This document shows, in pieces, positions 26,835 to 36,015 of a stretch of DNA of 59,878 bases. The stretch is from the NCBI GenBank assembly GCA_016763315.1, contig JAESTZ010000057.1:1-59878 (forward strand), read 5' to 3'. A program made the position numbers and the translations under genes. Positions within the stretch are counted from its first letter, which is position 1, and the number at the start of each line of letters is the position of its first letter. The notes under the pieces are model-generated. The model was not told where the DNA came from, did not search any database, and saw nothing but the letters and a program-made list of their open reading frames with translations. The stretch is from Robiginitomaculum sp. GTDB taxonomy: Bacteria > Pseudomonadota > Alphaproteobacteria > Caulobacterales > Maricaulaceae.

Positions 26835-27065
26835 TTATTCTACCGCTGTTTCCAGTGCCAAAGCGTGTAATTCGCCGCCCATCTTACCTTGTAATGCTGC
26901 GTAGACCATCTGGTGCTGACGTACACGTGAGAGTCCGGCAAATGACACCGATACTACTCGTGCTTTATAATGATCACCATCTCCGGCTAAATCTTCAATT
27001 TCAATTTTTGCATCAGGTATTGCAGCTTGAATCATATCAGTTATTTCACTTGCCTGCATTGGCAT
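26835..27065 (-). CDS. BolA-family protein
   Basis: A 76-residue BolA/IbaG-type protein, partner of monothiol glutaredoxins in iron-sulfur trafficking. Family features: [39 protein letters not shown] and [12 protein letters not shown] with the conserved C-terminal His. I chose the ATG at 27065 because GGAG lies 7 nt upstream and the longer frame would extend into purL. It overlaps the purL 3' end by 20 nt, which couples it to the purine operon. Confidence 0.94.
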   Translation of the reverse strand: MPMQASEITDMIQAAIPDAKIEIEDLAGDGDHYKARVVSVSFAGLSRVRQHQMVYAALQGKMGGELHALALETAVE

Positions 27066-29265
27066 CAATTTTCTCCATAAATTCTGGAAACCATTGTTCC
27101 CATTTAATCTGTAAATCACTTAATCTTATTCTGGCCGAGCCAAGTCTTATATCATCACCCTTAACCTCACCAACATAGCTCAACAAAACACCCTTTTTAA
27201 CAGATAGTTGTTGTAATTTATTATAATTGGCTGCATCAATAGACAGTAAATAACGTGCCTGATCCTCACCAAAATACCAAGCATTATCAGGAAGCGTGCT
27301 GTGCGGATCCAATACAATTCCAACATTACTAGCCATTGCCATATCTACAGCAGCACAAGCCAGCCCCCCATCAGATAAGTCATGCACCGCTCGCAATAAT
27401 GATTTTTTAATAGCTTTCCTGACGAACTTTCCATTTTGTAGTTCAGTCGACAAACTGACTGGTGGTGGCCTGTGGCCAATTAAATTTTCTATTTCCCGGG
27501 CATATATCGACGAACCAAGCCAACCTCTTGTTCTGCCAACCAAAACCAGCATATCACCTTGCCTTGCACTGGAAAAACCAATGGCCATGGATATGTCTTT
27601 GATTATTCCCACCCCGCCAACGGTTGGTGTTGGTGGAATCGCGGAGCCTTTGGTTTCATTATACAAGGACACATTTCCTGAAACCACTGGATAGGATAAT
27701 TTCTTACAAGCCTTGCTCATACCTTCAATCGCTTGGACAAGCTGTCCCATAATTTCTGGCCTCTCTGGGTTACCAAAATTTAGACAGTCAGTGATTGCAA
27801 TAGGTTTGGCACCAGCCGCGATCAAATTACGCCAGCTCTCGGCAACTGCTTGTTTTCCACCGCGATAGGGATCAGCCTGAACATATCTAGGCGTACAATC
27901 AGAACTAATAGCCAATGCTTTTTCGCTATCGCGAATACGAACTATTGCCGCATCGCACCCGCTAGCAGATGCCATCAACGTGTCACCCATTACATGACGA
28001 TCATATTGTTCCCATACCCAACGTTTTGAAACCATATCAGGCGAGGCCATTAACCGACAAAGCACATCAATTGGGTCTCTTTGCGGTAATGTTCCAGCAT
28101 CAAGTCTTGGTGCTTTGGCAGTTTTCACCCATGGCCGGTCATACTTTGGTGCCATGTCAGAAAGCGGAGCAATCGGTAAATCGCAAACCATCTCGCCTTG
28201 GTGCTGTAAAACTAAACGGCCGGTATCTGTGGTCTTCCCAATAATATCGACATCCAGTTCCCATTTGGTGAAAATTTTTCGTGACTCTGCCTCGGTTCCG
28301 GGCTTAAGCACGATCAACATTCTTTCCTGACTTTCGGAAAGCATCATCTCGTACGCGCTCATATTGTTCTCGCGTTGTGGCACTCGATCAAGATCTATTT
28401 CAATACCAACGCCGCCCTTGTCAGCCATCTCGATCGATGAAGAAGTCAAGCCAGCCGCACCCATATCCTGTATGGCAATTATGTTTCCTGTTGCCATCAG
28501 TTCAAGGCACGCTTCGATTAAGCGTTTTTCAGTAAACGGATCACCAACTTGAACGGTCGGCCGTTTCTCTTCAGCATCATCGTCAAATTCTGCCGAAGCC
28601 ATTGTCGCCCCGTGAATACCGTCGCGGCCAGTGCGAGCACCAACATAAAGTATTGAATTACCAACGCCTTTTGCCGCTGAATAAAAAATACTATCTGTTT
28701 TGGCTAGACCAACACACATGGCATTCACCAGAATATTACCATTATATCCGGCGTCAAAGTTTATCTCACCACCAACAGTTGGAACACCGACACAATTGCC
28801 ATAACCCCCTATACCGGCCACTACACCTGCGACCAATGAGCGGGTTTTATAGTGCCCCGGTTCGCCAAACCGCAAAGCATTCAGCAAGGCGATTGGCCTT
28901 GCCCCCATGGTAAATACGTCGCGCATAATACCGCCAACACCAGTCGCAGCTCCTTGATAGGGCTCGATAAATGACGGGTGATTATGGCTTTCCATCTTGA
29001 ATATTACTGCATCACCATCGCCAATATCGATAACTCCGGCATTTTCGCCAGGGCCGCAAATAACTTTTTTTCCAGTGGTTGGAAACTTTGCCAAATGAAT
29101 TCGAGAAGACTTGTAGGAACAATGCTCCGACCACATTACCGAACAAATACCTAACTCGTTAAGATTTGGCGTTCTGCCAAGTTGCTGGAGAAGAATATTA
29201 TATTCTTCGGGGTTAAGGCCGTGTTCGGCAATTATTTCCGCAGTTATTTCCACACCTTCGCTCAT
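27046..29265 (-). CDS. purL: Phosphoribosylformylglycinamidine synthase subunit PurL
   Basis: A 739-residue ATP-dependent synthetase subunit (short PurL) that, with PurQ and PurS, converts FGAR to FGAM in purine synthesis. Conserved blocks: [53 protein letters not shown], and [16 protein letters not shown]. The ATG overlaps the purQ stop (ATGA). Full length and intact. Order purC-purS-purQ-purL is the usual alphaproteobacterial operon. Confidence 0.98.
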   Translation of the reverse strand: MSEGVEITAEIIAEHGLNPEEYNILLQQLGRTPNLNELGICSVMWSEHCSYKSSRIHLAKFPTTGKKVICGPGENAGVIDIGDGDAVIFKMESHNHPSFIEPYQGAATGVGGIMRDVFTMGARPIALLNALRFGEPGHYKTRSLVAGVVAGIGGYGNCVGVPTVGGEINFDAGYNGNILVNAMCVGLAKTDSIFYSAAKGVGNSILYVGARTGRDGIHGATMASAEFDDDAEEKRPTVQVGDPFTEKRLIEACLELMATGNIIAIQDMGAAGLTSSSIEMADKGGVGIEIDLDRVPQRENNMSAYEMMLSESQERMLIVLKPGTEAESRKIFTKWELDVDIIGKTTDTGRLVLQHQGEMVCDLPIAPLSDMAPKYDRPWVKTAKAPRLDAGTLPQRDPIDVLCRLMASPDMVSKRWVWEQYDRHVMGDTLMASASGCDAAIVRIRDSEKALAISSDCTPRYVQADPYRGGKQAVAESWRNLIAAGAKPIAITDCLNFGNPERPEIMGQLVQAIEGMSKACKKLSYPVVSGNVSLYNETKGSAIPPTPTVGGVGIIKDISMAIGFSSARQGDMLVLVGRTRGWLGSSIYAREIENLIGHRPPPVSLSTELQNGKFVRKAIKKSLLRAVHDLSDGGLACAAVDMAMASNVGIVLDPHSTLPDNAWYFGEDQARYLLSIDAANYNKLQQLSVKKGVLLSYVGEVKGDDIRLGSARIRLSDLQIKWEQWFPEFMEKIDANAGK

Positions 29266-29924
29266 TGTAATGCTTCCATTAGGCTTTTGAATAAAATTTC
29301 GCCGTCTTTATTTTCATCCGTTTTACCCATTGCCCTTTCCGGGTGGGGCATCATGCCCAACACATTTCCTTGGCTATTAATAATCCCAGCAATATCATTC
29401 ACCGAGCCATTTGGATTAGTTTCATAGCGAAACGCCACCTGCCCATTATCTTCCAGCTGCGATAACTCATCATCTTGCACTAGATAATTTCCATCATGGT
29501 GGGCTATTGGAATATTGATACTCGCCTTGTTTTTATAACCTTTAGTGAAAGAAGTGTCACAGTTTTCCACTTTTAGTTTTACCGGTTTACAAACAAATTT
29601 CATGCCTGAATTGGGCATTAAAACCCCGGGCAACAACCCTATTTCTGTCAACACTTGAAAGCCATTACATATCCCCAGGACATAACCACCATCGCGAGCA
29701 TGCTTAAGTACTTGCTGCATAATCGGCGATTGCGCAGCAATGGCACCAGGGCGCAAGTAATCGCCATAAGCAAATCCTCCGGGAAGAACCACAAGGTCAA
29801 TATTGTTTAGCTCGGCTTCACGGTGCCAAACCATTTTTGGCCAACGCCCTGTTACTTGCAGAATGGCGTCGGCAGCATCACGGTCACAATTTGATCCGGG
29901 GAATACGATAACAGCAACTCGCAT
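29262..29924 (-). CDS. purQ: Phosphoribosylformylglycinamidine synthase subunit PurQ
   Basis: A 220-residue class I glutamine amidotransferase that supplies ammonia to PurL. The nucleophile Cys lies in [13 protein letters not shown] (about residue 86), and the His/Glu pair in [11 protein letters not shown] (about 193-203). N-terminus [13 protein letters not shown] is diagnostic. It overlaps purL by four bases. Confidence 0.98.
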   Translation of the reverse strand: MRVAVIVFPGSNCDRDAADAILQVTGRWPKMVWHREAELNNIDLVVLPGGFAYGDYLRPGAIAAQSPIMQQVLKHARDGGYVLGICNGFQVLTEIGLLPGVLMPNSGMKFVCKPVKLKVENCDTSFTKGYKNKASINIPIAHHDGNYLVQDDELSQLEDNGQVAFRYETNPNGSVNDIAGIINSQGNVLGMMPHPERAMGKTDENKDGEILFKSLMEALQ

Positions 29925-29963
29925 AACCGTTTCCTTCCTTGTTTAGTGGTTCAACAATCTGGG

Positions 29964-30206
29964 TTAATCAATAATATCTACAGAAAACTGCTCAATTACG
30001 GTATTTGCCAGTAATTCACCACACATCGCGCTAACCCTCTGCTTTGCTAGAGCGTGATCCGTTCCCTGTAAGTCCAATTCGATTATTTTTCCTTGCCGAA
30101 CGTCAATCACTTCCTCGTATCCTAAAGCCTGCAGAGCTCCGGTAATTGCCCTGCCCTGCGGATCAAGCACGCCTGACTTTAGTTGTACTTTGACAATCGC
30201 CTTCAT
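29964..30206 (-). CDS. purS: Phosphoribosylformylglycinamidine synthase subunit PurS
   Basis: An 80-residue structural subunit that assembles PurL and PurQ. It shows the diagnostic [15 protein letters not shown]-like start ([18 protein letters not shown]), [16 protein letters not shown] and [11 protein letters not shown]. The ATG overlaps the purC stop. Separate PurS goes with the short PurL type found here. Confidence 0.96.
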   Translation of the reverse strand: MKAIVKVQLKSGVLDPQGRAITGALQALGYEEVIDVRQGKIIELDLQGTDHALAKQRVSAMCGELLANTVIEQFSVDIID

Positions 30207-30967
30207 TTTGCGTTCTCCTTGGAAACAATTTTCAAATTTGCCACGCCTTTTAACACACCCAATCGCCTGGCTACTTCTGCATATGCTTCTGGAACATCAC
30301 CGAGGTCTTGTCTAAAGCGATCTTTATCCAGCTTCCTGTTATTTTTAATGTCCCATAGCCGACAACTATCGGGACTTATTTCATCGGCCAATATAGTTCG
30401 AACCATATCACCTTCAAATTGCCTGCCAAATTCAAGCTTAAAATCAATCAGGCGAATTCCAATAGAGCCGAATAGACCTGACAAAAAATCATTCACCCTA
30501 AAGGTCATAGCGACCATATCATCCATCTCTTGCGGCGCGGCCCAGCCAAATGCCGAAATATGATCTTCATTCACCAATGGATCACCCAGATCATCATCTT
30601 TTAAGTAATATTCAATGATAGGGCGAGGTAATTTCTCGCCTTCTTTTAAACCAAAGCGCTTGCAAATTGTCCCGGCAGCTACGTTGCGACAAACCATTTC
30701 CAACGGAATTATTTCCACTTTGCGCACCAGCTGCTCTCGCATATTCAGGCGTTTGATAAAATGTGTCGGAATGCCTATTTCCTCTAACCGGGTCATTAGT
30801 AGTTCACTTATTCGGTTATTTAGAACTCCTTTGCCCTCTATCTGCCCGTGCTTTTGATTATTAAAAGCTGTTGCATCATCTTTAAAATGGGCAATCAGAG
30901 TACCTGGCTCCGGACCTTCATAAAGAATTTTCGCTTTACCTTCGTATATTTTTTTACGTCGTGACAA
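30203..30967 (-). CDS. purC: SAICAR synthetase PurC
   Basis: A 254-residue phosphoribosylaminoimidazole-succinocarboxamide synthase. Blocks: [46 protein letters not shown] and [16 protein letters not shown] chose the TTG at 30967, which gives the usual family N-terminus [10 protein letters not shown] and has GAGGG about 9 nt upstream; longer in-frame extensions have no family resemblance. It heads the purCSQL-bolA run. An inverted repeat lies in its leader (30995-31034). Confidence 0.96.
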   Translation of the reverse strand: MSRRKKIYEGKAKILYEGPEPGTLIAHFKDDATAFNNQKHGQIEGKGVLNNRISELLMTRLEEIGIPTHFIKRLNMREQLVRKVEIIPLEMVCRNVAAGTICKRFGLKEGEKLPRPIIEYYLKDDDLGDPLVNEDHISAFGWAAPQEMDDMVAMTFRVNDFLSGLFGSIGIRLIDFKLEFGRQFEGDMVRTILADEISPDSCRLWDIKNNRKLDKDRFRQDLGDVPEAYAEVARRLGVLKGVANLKIVSKENAK

Positions 30968-30994
30968 ACCGGGACACCCTCTTAATATTATCAA

Positions 30995-31034
30995 TAAGTT
31001 GCTAGAATCAATCGCCAAATTCACTGGCAACTTA
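30995..31034 (-). promoter_or_regulatory. Inverted repeat in the purC leader
   Basis: TAAGTTGC and GCAACTTA are a perfect 8-bp inverted repeat separated by 24 nt, 28-67 nt before the purC start. It may be an operator for the purine operon or an mRNA hairpin; no known purine motif (PurR box or purine riboswitch core) is recognised. Confidence 0.35.
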
Positions 31035-31137
31035 CAGCAGGGATTTGCTGATAACAATGCAATCTACTGATTGATTTACCTGCGACTTCGGGTTAACCAA
31101 TGGGCGAAATAATCTCAATAGCATGACGGAATGAACA

Positions 31138-31461
31138 ATGAATACTTTTGATGATCGCGAAAAAGGCTTTGAAAACAAATTTGCTCTTGACCAGAACCTT
31201 GAATTCAAAGCCGCTGCCAGACGTAATAAACTACTTGGGCTTTGGGCTGCCGGACTTATGGGCAAAAGTGAAGAACAAGCACAAGATTACGCCAAAGAAG
31301 TTATAGTCGCCGATTTTGAAGAAGCCGGTGATGATGATGTATTTCGCAAATTACGTGCCGACCTTGATGCAGCCAATGTCGAGCAATCTGACCACCAGAT
31401 CAGAAGACAAATGGACGAGTTACTAGAAAAAGCAAGACAGCAAATCCACACCGAAAACTAA
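31138..31461 (+). CDS. DUF1476 protein, F1-ATPase zeta subunit-type inhibitor
   Basis: A 107-residue member of the DUF1476 family, the alphaproteobacterial zeta subunit that inhibits F1-ATPase. Characteristic sequence: FDDREKGFENKFALDQNLEF, then KLLGLWAAGLMGKSEEQAQ and DVFRKLRADLDAANV. Divergent from purC. Its stop overlaps the stop of the convergent thioredoxin-fold gene. Confidence 0.95.
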   Translation: MNTFDDREKGFENKFALDQNLEFKAAARRNKLLGLWAAGLMGKSEEQAQDYAKEVIVADFEEAGDDDVFRKLRADLDAANVEQSDHQIRRQMDELLEKARQQIHTEN

Positions 31462-31922
31462 CTTGCAGCAGGCGCATCCCGGCGCAAATAGTAATCCAGT
31501 TTTATGGCTATATCATTTGCACTATCGCCCATAATGACCACATCTAGCACCAAGGAGGAAATCGGATCCACCAGTAACATAAAGCCGGTTTTTCCTTTGT
31601 TGTTCTTGTATATTGCGCTTAAATTCTTTTCCTCGGCCAAGGCTTGCAGGGCTTTGCCTTTGACTAGTGCAAACGAAAAGTCAAACTTCACAAAATCAAC
31701 TGGGCGATCTTTGAATAATGGTTTTACCGCTTCTATTTTTGGATCAAGAATTAAACATGCACCACACCAATTGGAATAAAACATAACCGCCAACAATGGT
31801 TGATCAGTTTGGATTTGCTTCACCTGCTCTGGGTTCGGCTGTCGCTCGTTTGCAGCACTAGCAATACCGGTAAGAGATACAAATCCCAATGAAACCAATG
31901 CAATAATAATGAACTTGAACAT
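31458..31922 (-). CDS. Exported thioredoxin-fold protein 1
   Basis: A 154-residue periplasmic thioredoxin-like protein. Signal peptide 1-23 (GIASA-AN), then a redox motif WCGAC in FYSNWCGACLILDPKIEAVK. The cis-proline region is unusual (KTGFMLLVD in place of the common TP), so it may not be a classical reductase. It is adjacent to a related gene at 31938-32408 with the same fold and WCxxC motif. The pair probably arose by duplication; their substrates are unknown. Confidence 0.82.
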   Translation of the reverse strand: MFKFIIIALVSLGFVSLTGIASAANERQPNPEQVKQIQTDQPLLAVMFYSNWCGACLILDPKIEAVKPLFKDRPVDFVKFDFSFALVKGKALQALAEEKNLSAIYKNNKGKTGFMLLVDPISSLVLDVVIMGDSANDIAIKLDYYLRRDAPAAS

Positions 31923-31937
31923 TAAAGTGTTTCCTAT

Positions 31938-32408
31938 CTATGGAGCTGGCCGGCCAGTAGGACAAACCATTGAGCCGGTATCACGCAAACCAACGGCCAG
32001 TGTCTCGACCCGTTCCACCGCCCGTTCAAATGCCAGAGACATAGTCCCGACTGTAAACAATCGGTTTACGCAATCTATTTGCTCTCCGGTGTCTGCCGCC
32101 AGCAAAACCACCATTCCTGTGGTTCCTGCATAAGCATTATATGTCGCAACCACATCATTATCGAGAGCTATTTCCATAGCTTTATCCCAAGTTTGAGCGT
32201 TGGAAAAATCTAGCGTTAAATGCTGCACAGGCAGATTTTGTGTTTGCATGCGAGCTTTGTCCAATATTGGGTCGACAATTTTACAATTTGAACACCAGCT
32301 GGCATAAAAATAAACCGCCTTTACCTTTGGCTGTTCATCAGTCGCATAAGCGGTTGCATCACCCAATATAAATAACGCCAAAGCCGCAGCCAGTACCAAT
32401 TTGATCAT
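31938..32408 (-). CDS. Exported thioredoxin-fold protein 2
   Basis: A 156-residue periplasmic thioredoxin-like protein. Signal peptide about 1-22 (ATAYA-TD), motif WCSNC in FYASWCSNCKIVDPILDKAR, then DVVATYNAYAGTTGMVVLLA in place of a clear cis-Pro loop. Sequence and layout resemble the downstream neighbour (FYSNWCGAC...DPKIE). Two extra Cys near residues 111 and 149 (CVNRLF, MVCPTG) are not in the paralogue. Gap to it is 15 nt, so one transcript is likely. Confidence 0.82.
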   Translation of the reverse strand: MIKLVLAAALALFILGDATAYATDEQPKVKAVYFYASWCSNCKIVDPILDKARMQTQNLPVQHLTLDFSNAQTWDKAMEIALDNDVVATYNAYAGTTGMVVLLAADTGEQIDCVNRLFTVGTMSLAFERAVERVETLAVGLRDTGSMVCPTGRPAP

Positions 32409-32481
32409 TTTACTTTCCTAACACCATAAATAACAATTAGACGATCAAGCGCACAACCACCAATCACAATTACGCTATGTC

Positions 32482-32702
32482 ATATTCAAAATACCGAATA
32501 TGGCAGTGTTTTGAATATAACCTTTTATTTTCCCATAAACTTATTCAAAAAGCTTTTTAAGTGGTCGCATTTTCTCTAAGCGCCGCATGAAAAAGTGTAT
32601 GCGGTTTTTCATATAAGCGGCGCGTAACTAAAATGCCTCAAAACCGCACACACTTTTGCTGGCAAATGCTCCATACCCACTTTTTGGGCTGATGGAGTAT
32701 AG
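32482..32702 (+). repeat. Two-module inverted-repeat element, copy B (long structured loop)
   Basis: Module 1: ATATTCAAAA and TTTTGAATAT, a perfect 10-bp stem with compensatory base changes relative to copy A. Module 2: CCAT and CAAAAAG pair with CTTTTTG and ATGG, and the right end is again GATGGAGTATAG. The loop of about 127 nt contains a 15-bp hairpin (GCGCCGC-ATGAAAAA with TTTTTCAT-ATAA-GCGGCGC, 32580-32623) and a competing 17/18 pairing of AAAAGTGTATGCGGTTTT with AAAACCGCACACACTTTT (32591-32608 and 32640-32657). The rest of the 364-bp gap 32409-32772 holds no gene. Confidence 0.7.
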
Positions 32703-32772
32703 TTAAAATCAAATGTGGCTTGACACTTGCCTAATTCGTAAAATAGGGCAAAACAAATCCGAGGAGAATATT

Positions 32773-34032
32773 ATGGTAAAAGTATTTGGGTTTGTAGTTG
32801 TTTTTGTCTCAATCGTATTTGGCGCATGGTGGATAAAATCTTCTCCTCCTTCTTATATTAAAATCAGTCCGGCATTTGCATTAGGTAAAGTTTCACCGCA
32901 AACTTTGGCCGTCACAGCAAATGAAGATGTTATTGCCAAATCGGTTACACAGATTGCGCTGGAACTTCCAGGTTATGACGAGATTGTTTTATTTAAAGAT
33001 CAGAACTTTGCGCTTGCTACTGGAATTGATGGGTGGTTCTGGAAAATCGATTTCAAAACACAAACAGCAAAGCGCTTTGTTGATGCCCCCCTAATGCCCG
33101 CCGGAGCCCGCATTGCGCCGGATAATAGCAATATAGTGTATTTTTGCTCCTCATTTTTGTATGATGCAGTCTACCCGCAGAACGAACGTGTAGGATTATA
33201 TCAACTTAACTTAACCAATAAGCAGATTACCCCATTGGTATTGGAAGTACCGCAGGTTTCGGGAATTGGCCTCGCGCCAGAAGTGTTTGCAATTGGTGAT
33301 GGCGTGGGGCTATCTACTCCCCTACTTAAGCAATCCACTTCACGACCACTGGCTTTTTGCAATGACCTTGATGTAAGCGCTGATGGCCAGCGTATTTATT
33401 TCACCGAGCCATTTTCTTATGAAAATGCTTCCATGGGCGGGGGCGGCACTTATCGCGAAGCCGTATCATTAGGGCAAAACGGTCTTGTTTGGTTATATGA
33501 TTTTGATTCCTATTCTGTGTCCCTGATCTCGAAAAACTTCACCTTTCCTGATGGTATTTTAGTTGAAAGCAATGAATACGGAGAAGATCAAAGCCTGTTG
33601 ATAGCCGAAACTGTTAAGTTTCAAATTCAAAGAATGTTCATAAGCGGCTCGCGATCCGGGCAAAGTGAGATTGTTCAAAAGGATATGCCGGCAATGCCAG
33701 ACGGTCTTGATCGTGATGCAAACGGAAACATCTGGGTTGGTATGATAAAACAACGATCCGGCACTATAGATTGGATCCACAAAAACCCATGGATTAAACA
33801 GCTTTTGCTACGACTGCCTGTTACAATGATGCCGGTATCACGCGAAACCAGTTATATGGCTCTTAGCGAAAATGGGGAAACAGTCTTGTTTTACTCGGTT
33901 CATGATGGATCGGTTTTCACTGAAATTTCAGTAGTAATCCCTGGCAACAACCAATTATACTTGGCCACAGTCGGACATGACAGCAAAGGTCTTTACAGTG
34001 TTCCGTATCCAGAGGCTTTGCAAAATGAATAA
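32773..34032 (+). CDS. Strictosidine synthase/SMP-30-like beta-propeller protein, membrane anchored
   Basis: A 419-residue protein with an N-terminal hydrophobic segment (about 4-22), either signal anchor or signal peptide, followed by a six-bladed propeller. Strictosidine synthase-like blocks: CNDLDVSADGQRIYFTEPFS, FTFPDGILVESNEYGEDQ, and MPDGLDRDANGNIWVGM. Relatives act as lactonases or esterases; the reaction here is unknown. ATG at 32773 has AGGAG 8 nt upstream, better than longer frames. Repeat element B ends about 70 nt before it. Confidence 0.85.
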   Translation: MVKVFGFVVVFVSIVFGAWWIKSSPPSYIKISPAFALGKVSPQTLAVTANEDVIAKSVTQIALELPGYDEIVLFKDQNFALATGIDGWFWKIDFKTQTAKRFVDAPLMPAGARIAPDNSNIVYFCSSFLYDAVYPQNERVGLYQLNLTNKQITPLVLEVPQVSGIGLAPEVFAIGDGVGLSTPLLKQSTSRPLAFCNDLDVSADGQRIYFTEPFSYENASMGGGGTYREAVSLGQNGLVWLYDFDSYSVSLISKNFTFPDGILVESNEYGEDQSLLIAETVKFQIQRMFISGSRSGQSEIVQKDMPAMPDGLDRDANGNIWVGMIKQRSGTIDWIHKNPWIKQLLLRLPVTMMPVSRETSYMALSENGETVLFYSVHDGSVFTEISVVIPGNNQLYLATVGHDSKGLYSVPYPEALQNE

Positions 34033-34036
34033 TGTA

Positions 34037-34064
34037 AAAAGGCAGAGCTTATGATCTGCCTTTT
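34037..34064. terminator. Bidirectional intrinsic terminator
   Basis: AAAAGGCAGA and TCTGCCTTTT form a perfect 10-bp stem with an 8-nt loop, just after the propeller gene and before the end of the convergent nfeD gene. U-runs are present on both strands. Confidence 0.85.
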
Positions 34065-34082
34065 CCCTAGTATAAGTTAGAT

Positions 34083-34547
34083 TCAGGCTAACTTTACAAT
34101 CACAGTCACACCGTCAAGTTTCTCAACGATAATTTTACTGCCTATGGCCAAGTTACTGTCATCTGCTGAAATCGCGCTCCACCTTGTATCATCAAGGTTA
34201 ACCCGCCCGCGACCATTTTTGAACTCAGCAGTCACCTCGCCCACTTGACCAATCATTCTTGCGGCACGTTTATTTAAGTGTTCCTTGTCTCCTTTTTTCA
34301 TACGTGGCCTGACATAGACCTGCCCAAGCCAAATTAGAACAGCAGTTAGAACAGCAAAAACCGTAAAATCAGCTTGCCAATTCATAAAGCCAAACAGGTT
34401 TAATAAGCCAACCAAAAATGCTGCCGCTGCTGGCCATAGCAAGAAAGTTGTACCGCCAGTTAGTAATTCAAACAGCAATAGTATCCCGGCAAATGCCATC
34501 CAGTGCCAGATCGTCATTGCCTGAAGAAAATCAATTAGTTCCGCCAT
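34083..34547 (-). CDS. NfeD-like membrane protein
   Basis: A 154-residue NfeD-family protein that partners with SPFH/stomatin proteins. Three hydrophobic segments (about 12-75) are followed by a C-terminal OB-fold (LIGQVGEVTAEFKNGRGRVN-like: MIGQVGEVTAEFKNGRGRV). I chose ATG 34547 (MAELIDFLQAM), which lies 4 nt after the SPFH stop, rather than the longer frame that runs inside that gene. Operon partner of 34552-35469. Confidence 0.92.
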   Translation of the reverse strand: MAELIDFLQAMTIWHWMAFAGILLLFELLTGGTTFLLWPAAAAFLVGLLNLFGFMNWQADFTVFAVLTAVLIWLGQVYVRPRMKKGDKEHLNKRAARMIGQVGEVTAEFKNGRGRVNLDDTRWSAISADDSNLAIGSKIIVEKLDGVTVIVKLA

Positions 34548-34551
34548 GCTA

Positions 34552-35469
34552 TCAACCTTTCTTCTTGCCGGACGTTGCCTCAACCAAAGCGGTAACACCG
34601 CCAAGAGTTGCTGCAAGTGAAGAAAAATCAGCTGGAATAATAACGGTTTTTTGTTGATCACTCATTGCCAGTTTCTCAAAGGCTGCCACGTATTTTTGCG
34701 CAACAAAGTAATTGATCGCCTGCACATCGCCTTTAGCAATGGCTTCAGAAACCATCTCAGTGGCCTTGGCTTCCGCTTGCGCAAGGCGCTCTCTAGCCTC
34801 AGCATCGCGAAAAGCGGCTTCTTTACGACCTTCTGCCTCCAAAACCGCAGACTGTTTGTCACCTTCAGCACGCAAAATTGCTGACTGGCGATCGCCCTCA
34901 GCGGTTAAAATATCAGCGCGTTTTTCGCGTTCGGCCTTCATTTGTTTGGCCATAGCATTGGTAATATCCGGTGGCGGAGTTAAATCGCGGATCTCTATAC
35001 GGGTGACTTTTACGCCCCACGGATTGGTGGCCTTGTCTATCACACCTAGCAACATGGCATTGATTTCATCACGTCGAGACAGCACTTCATCTAAATCCAT
35101 CGACCCAACTTGAGTACGAATATTAGTCAAACAAAGGTTGATGATCGAAAAATCAAGACTATCGACCTCATAAGCGGCGCGGGCCGCGTCCATGACCTGC
35201 ACAAACACCACCGCATCGACCGAAACCATGGCATTGTCCTTAGTGATGACTTCCTGATTGGGAATATCGACCACCCGCTCGCGAACACTCATCTTATAGC
35301 CAATTCTATCGACAAACGGGATAATTATATGAAATCCAGGGTTCAAAGTTTTGGTGTAACGACCAAAACGTTCAACAGTCCACTCTTGACCTTGGCGAAC
35401 CGTTTTTAACGCCATCAGGCCAAATATAATTACTACTGCAAGCAATACTACAATAAAAATCAAGTCCAT
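34552..35469 (-). CDS. SPFH/stomatin-family membrane protein (QmcA-like)
   Basis: A 305-residue protein with an N-terminal membrane segment (1-20), the SPFH/band 7 domain (about 20-190: RFGRYTKTLNPGFHIIIPFV, GSMDLDEVLSRRDEINAMLL, and WGVKVTRIEIRDLTPP), and a coiled-coil flotillin-like region rich in Ala/Glu (about 180-240). It scaffolds membrane microdomains and modulates membrane proteases such as FtsH in relatives. Same operon as nfeD. Confidence 0.94.
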   Translation of the reverse strand: MDLIFIVVLLAVVIIFGLMALKTVRQGQEWTVERFGRYTKTLNPGFHIIIPFVDRIGYKMSVRERVVDIPNQEVITKDNAMVSVDAVVFVQVMDAARAAYEVDSLDFSIINLCLTNIRTQVGSMDLDEVLSRRDEINAMLLGVIDKATNPWGVKVTRIEIRDLTPPPDITNAMAKQMKAEREKRADILTAEGDRQSAILRAEGDKQSAVLEAEGRKEAAFRDAEARERLAQAEAKATEMVSEAIAKGDVQAINYFVAQKYVAAFEKLAMSDQQKTVIIPADFSSLAATLGGVTALVEATSGKKKG

Positions 35470-35532
35470 GATTTATTCTTCCTTTTTAAGACATTGCCCC
35501 AAGCACAGTCTGATCACCAGTAAGCAAGCTCA

Positions 35533-36015
35533 TTATAACTGCTGCAACAAGAACTCCGCAGAGGAAACGCGAAACTCACCCGGTTGTTCTATGTTTATAT
35601 GGGTAATGATACCATCTTTTACAAGCATTGAGAACCTTTGACCCCGTGTTCCCATACCAAATGCCGATCCATCAAAGTCCAATCCCAAGGCTTTGACGAA
35701 CTCGCCATTACCATCAGCCAACATCAAAACGTCATCGGCGCTTGCTTGTTCTTTTTCCCAAGCATGAAGGACAAACATATCATTGACCGAAGTGCAAGCG
35801 ATCACGTCGACGCCCTTGGCGCGGAGCTCTGATGCCAATTTGATATATCCCGGTAAATGCTGAGCGCTACAAGTTGGGGTAAATGCTCCGGGTAAGGAAA
35901 ACAGCGCCACTGTTTTACCGGCAAATACACTTTTCGTTGTTAGTGGCTCTGGGCCAGCCTTCGTGATGCTCATGAAGTTGGCATCGGGTAATTTATCGCC
36001 TTGCTTGATGGTCAT
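35533..36015 (-). CDS. Prx5-type peroxiredoxin
   Basis: A 160-residue thiol peroxidase of the Prx5/PMP20 family. Peroxidatic Cys in GAFTPTCSAQHLPG (about 45-58), CTSVNDMFVLHAWE, DGSAFGMGTRGQRFSMLV and the C-terminal GEFRVSSAEFLLQQL. ATG 36015 (MTIKQGDKLP) has AAGGAG 7 nt upstream and matches the family start; an in-frame methionine ten codons earlier lacks one. Peroxide detoxification in the cytoplasm. Confidence 0.94.
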   Translation of the reverse strand: MTIKQGDKLPDANFMSITKAGPEPLTTKSVFAGKTVALFSLPGAFTPTCSAQHLPGYIKLASELRAKGVDVIACTSVNDMFVLHAWEKEQASADDVLMLADGNGEFVKALGLDFDGSAFGMGTRGQRFSMLVKDGIITHINIEQPGEFRVSSAEFLLQQL

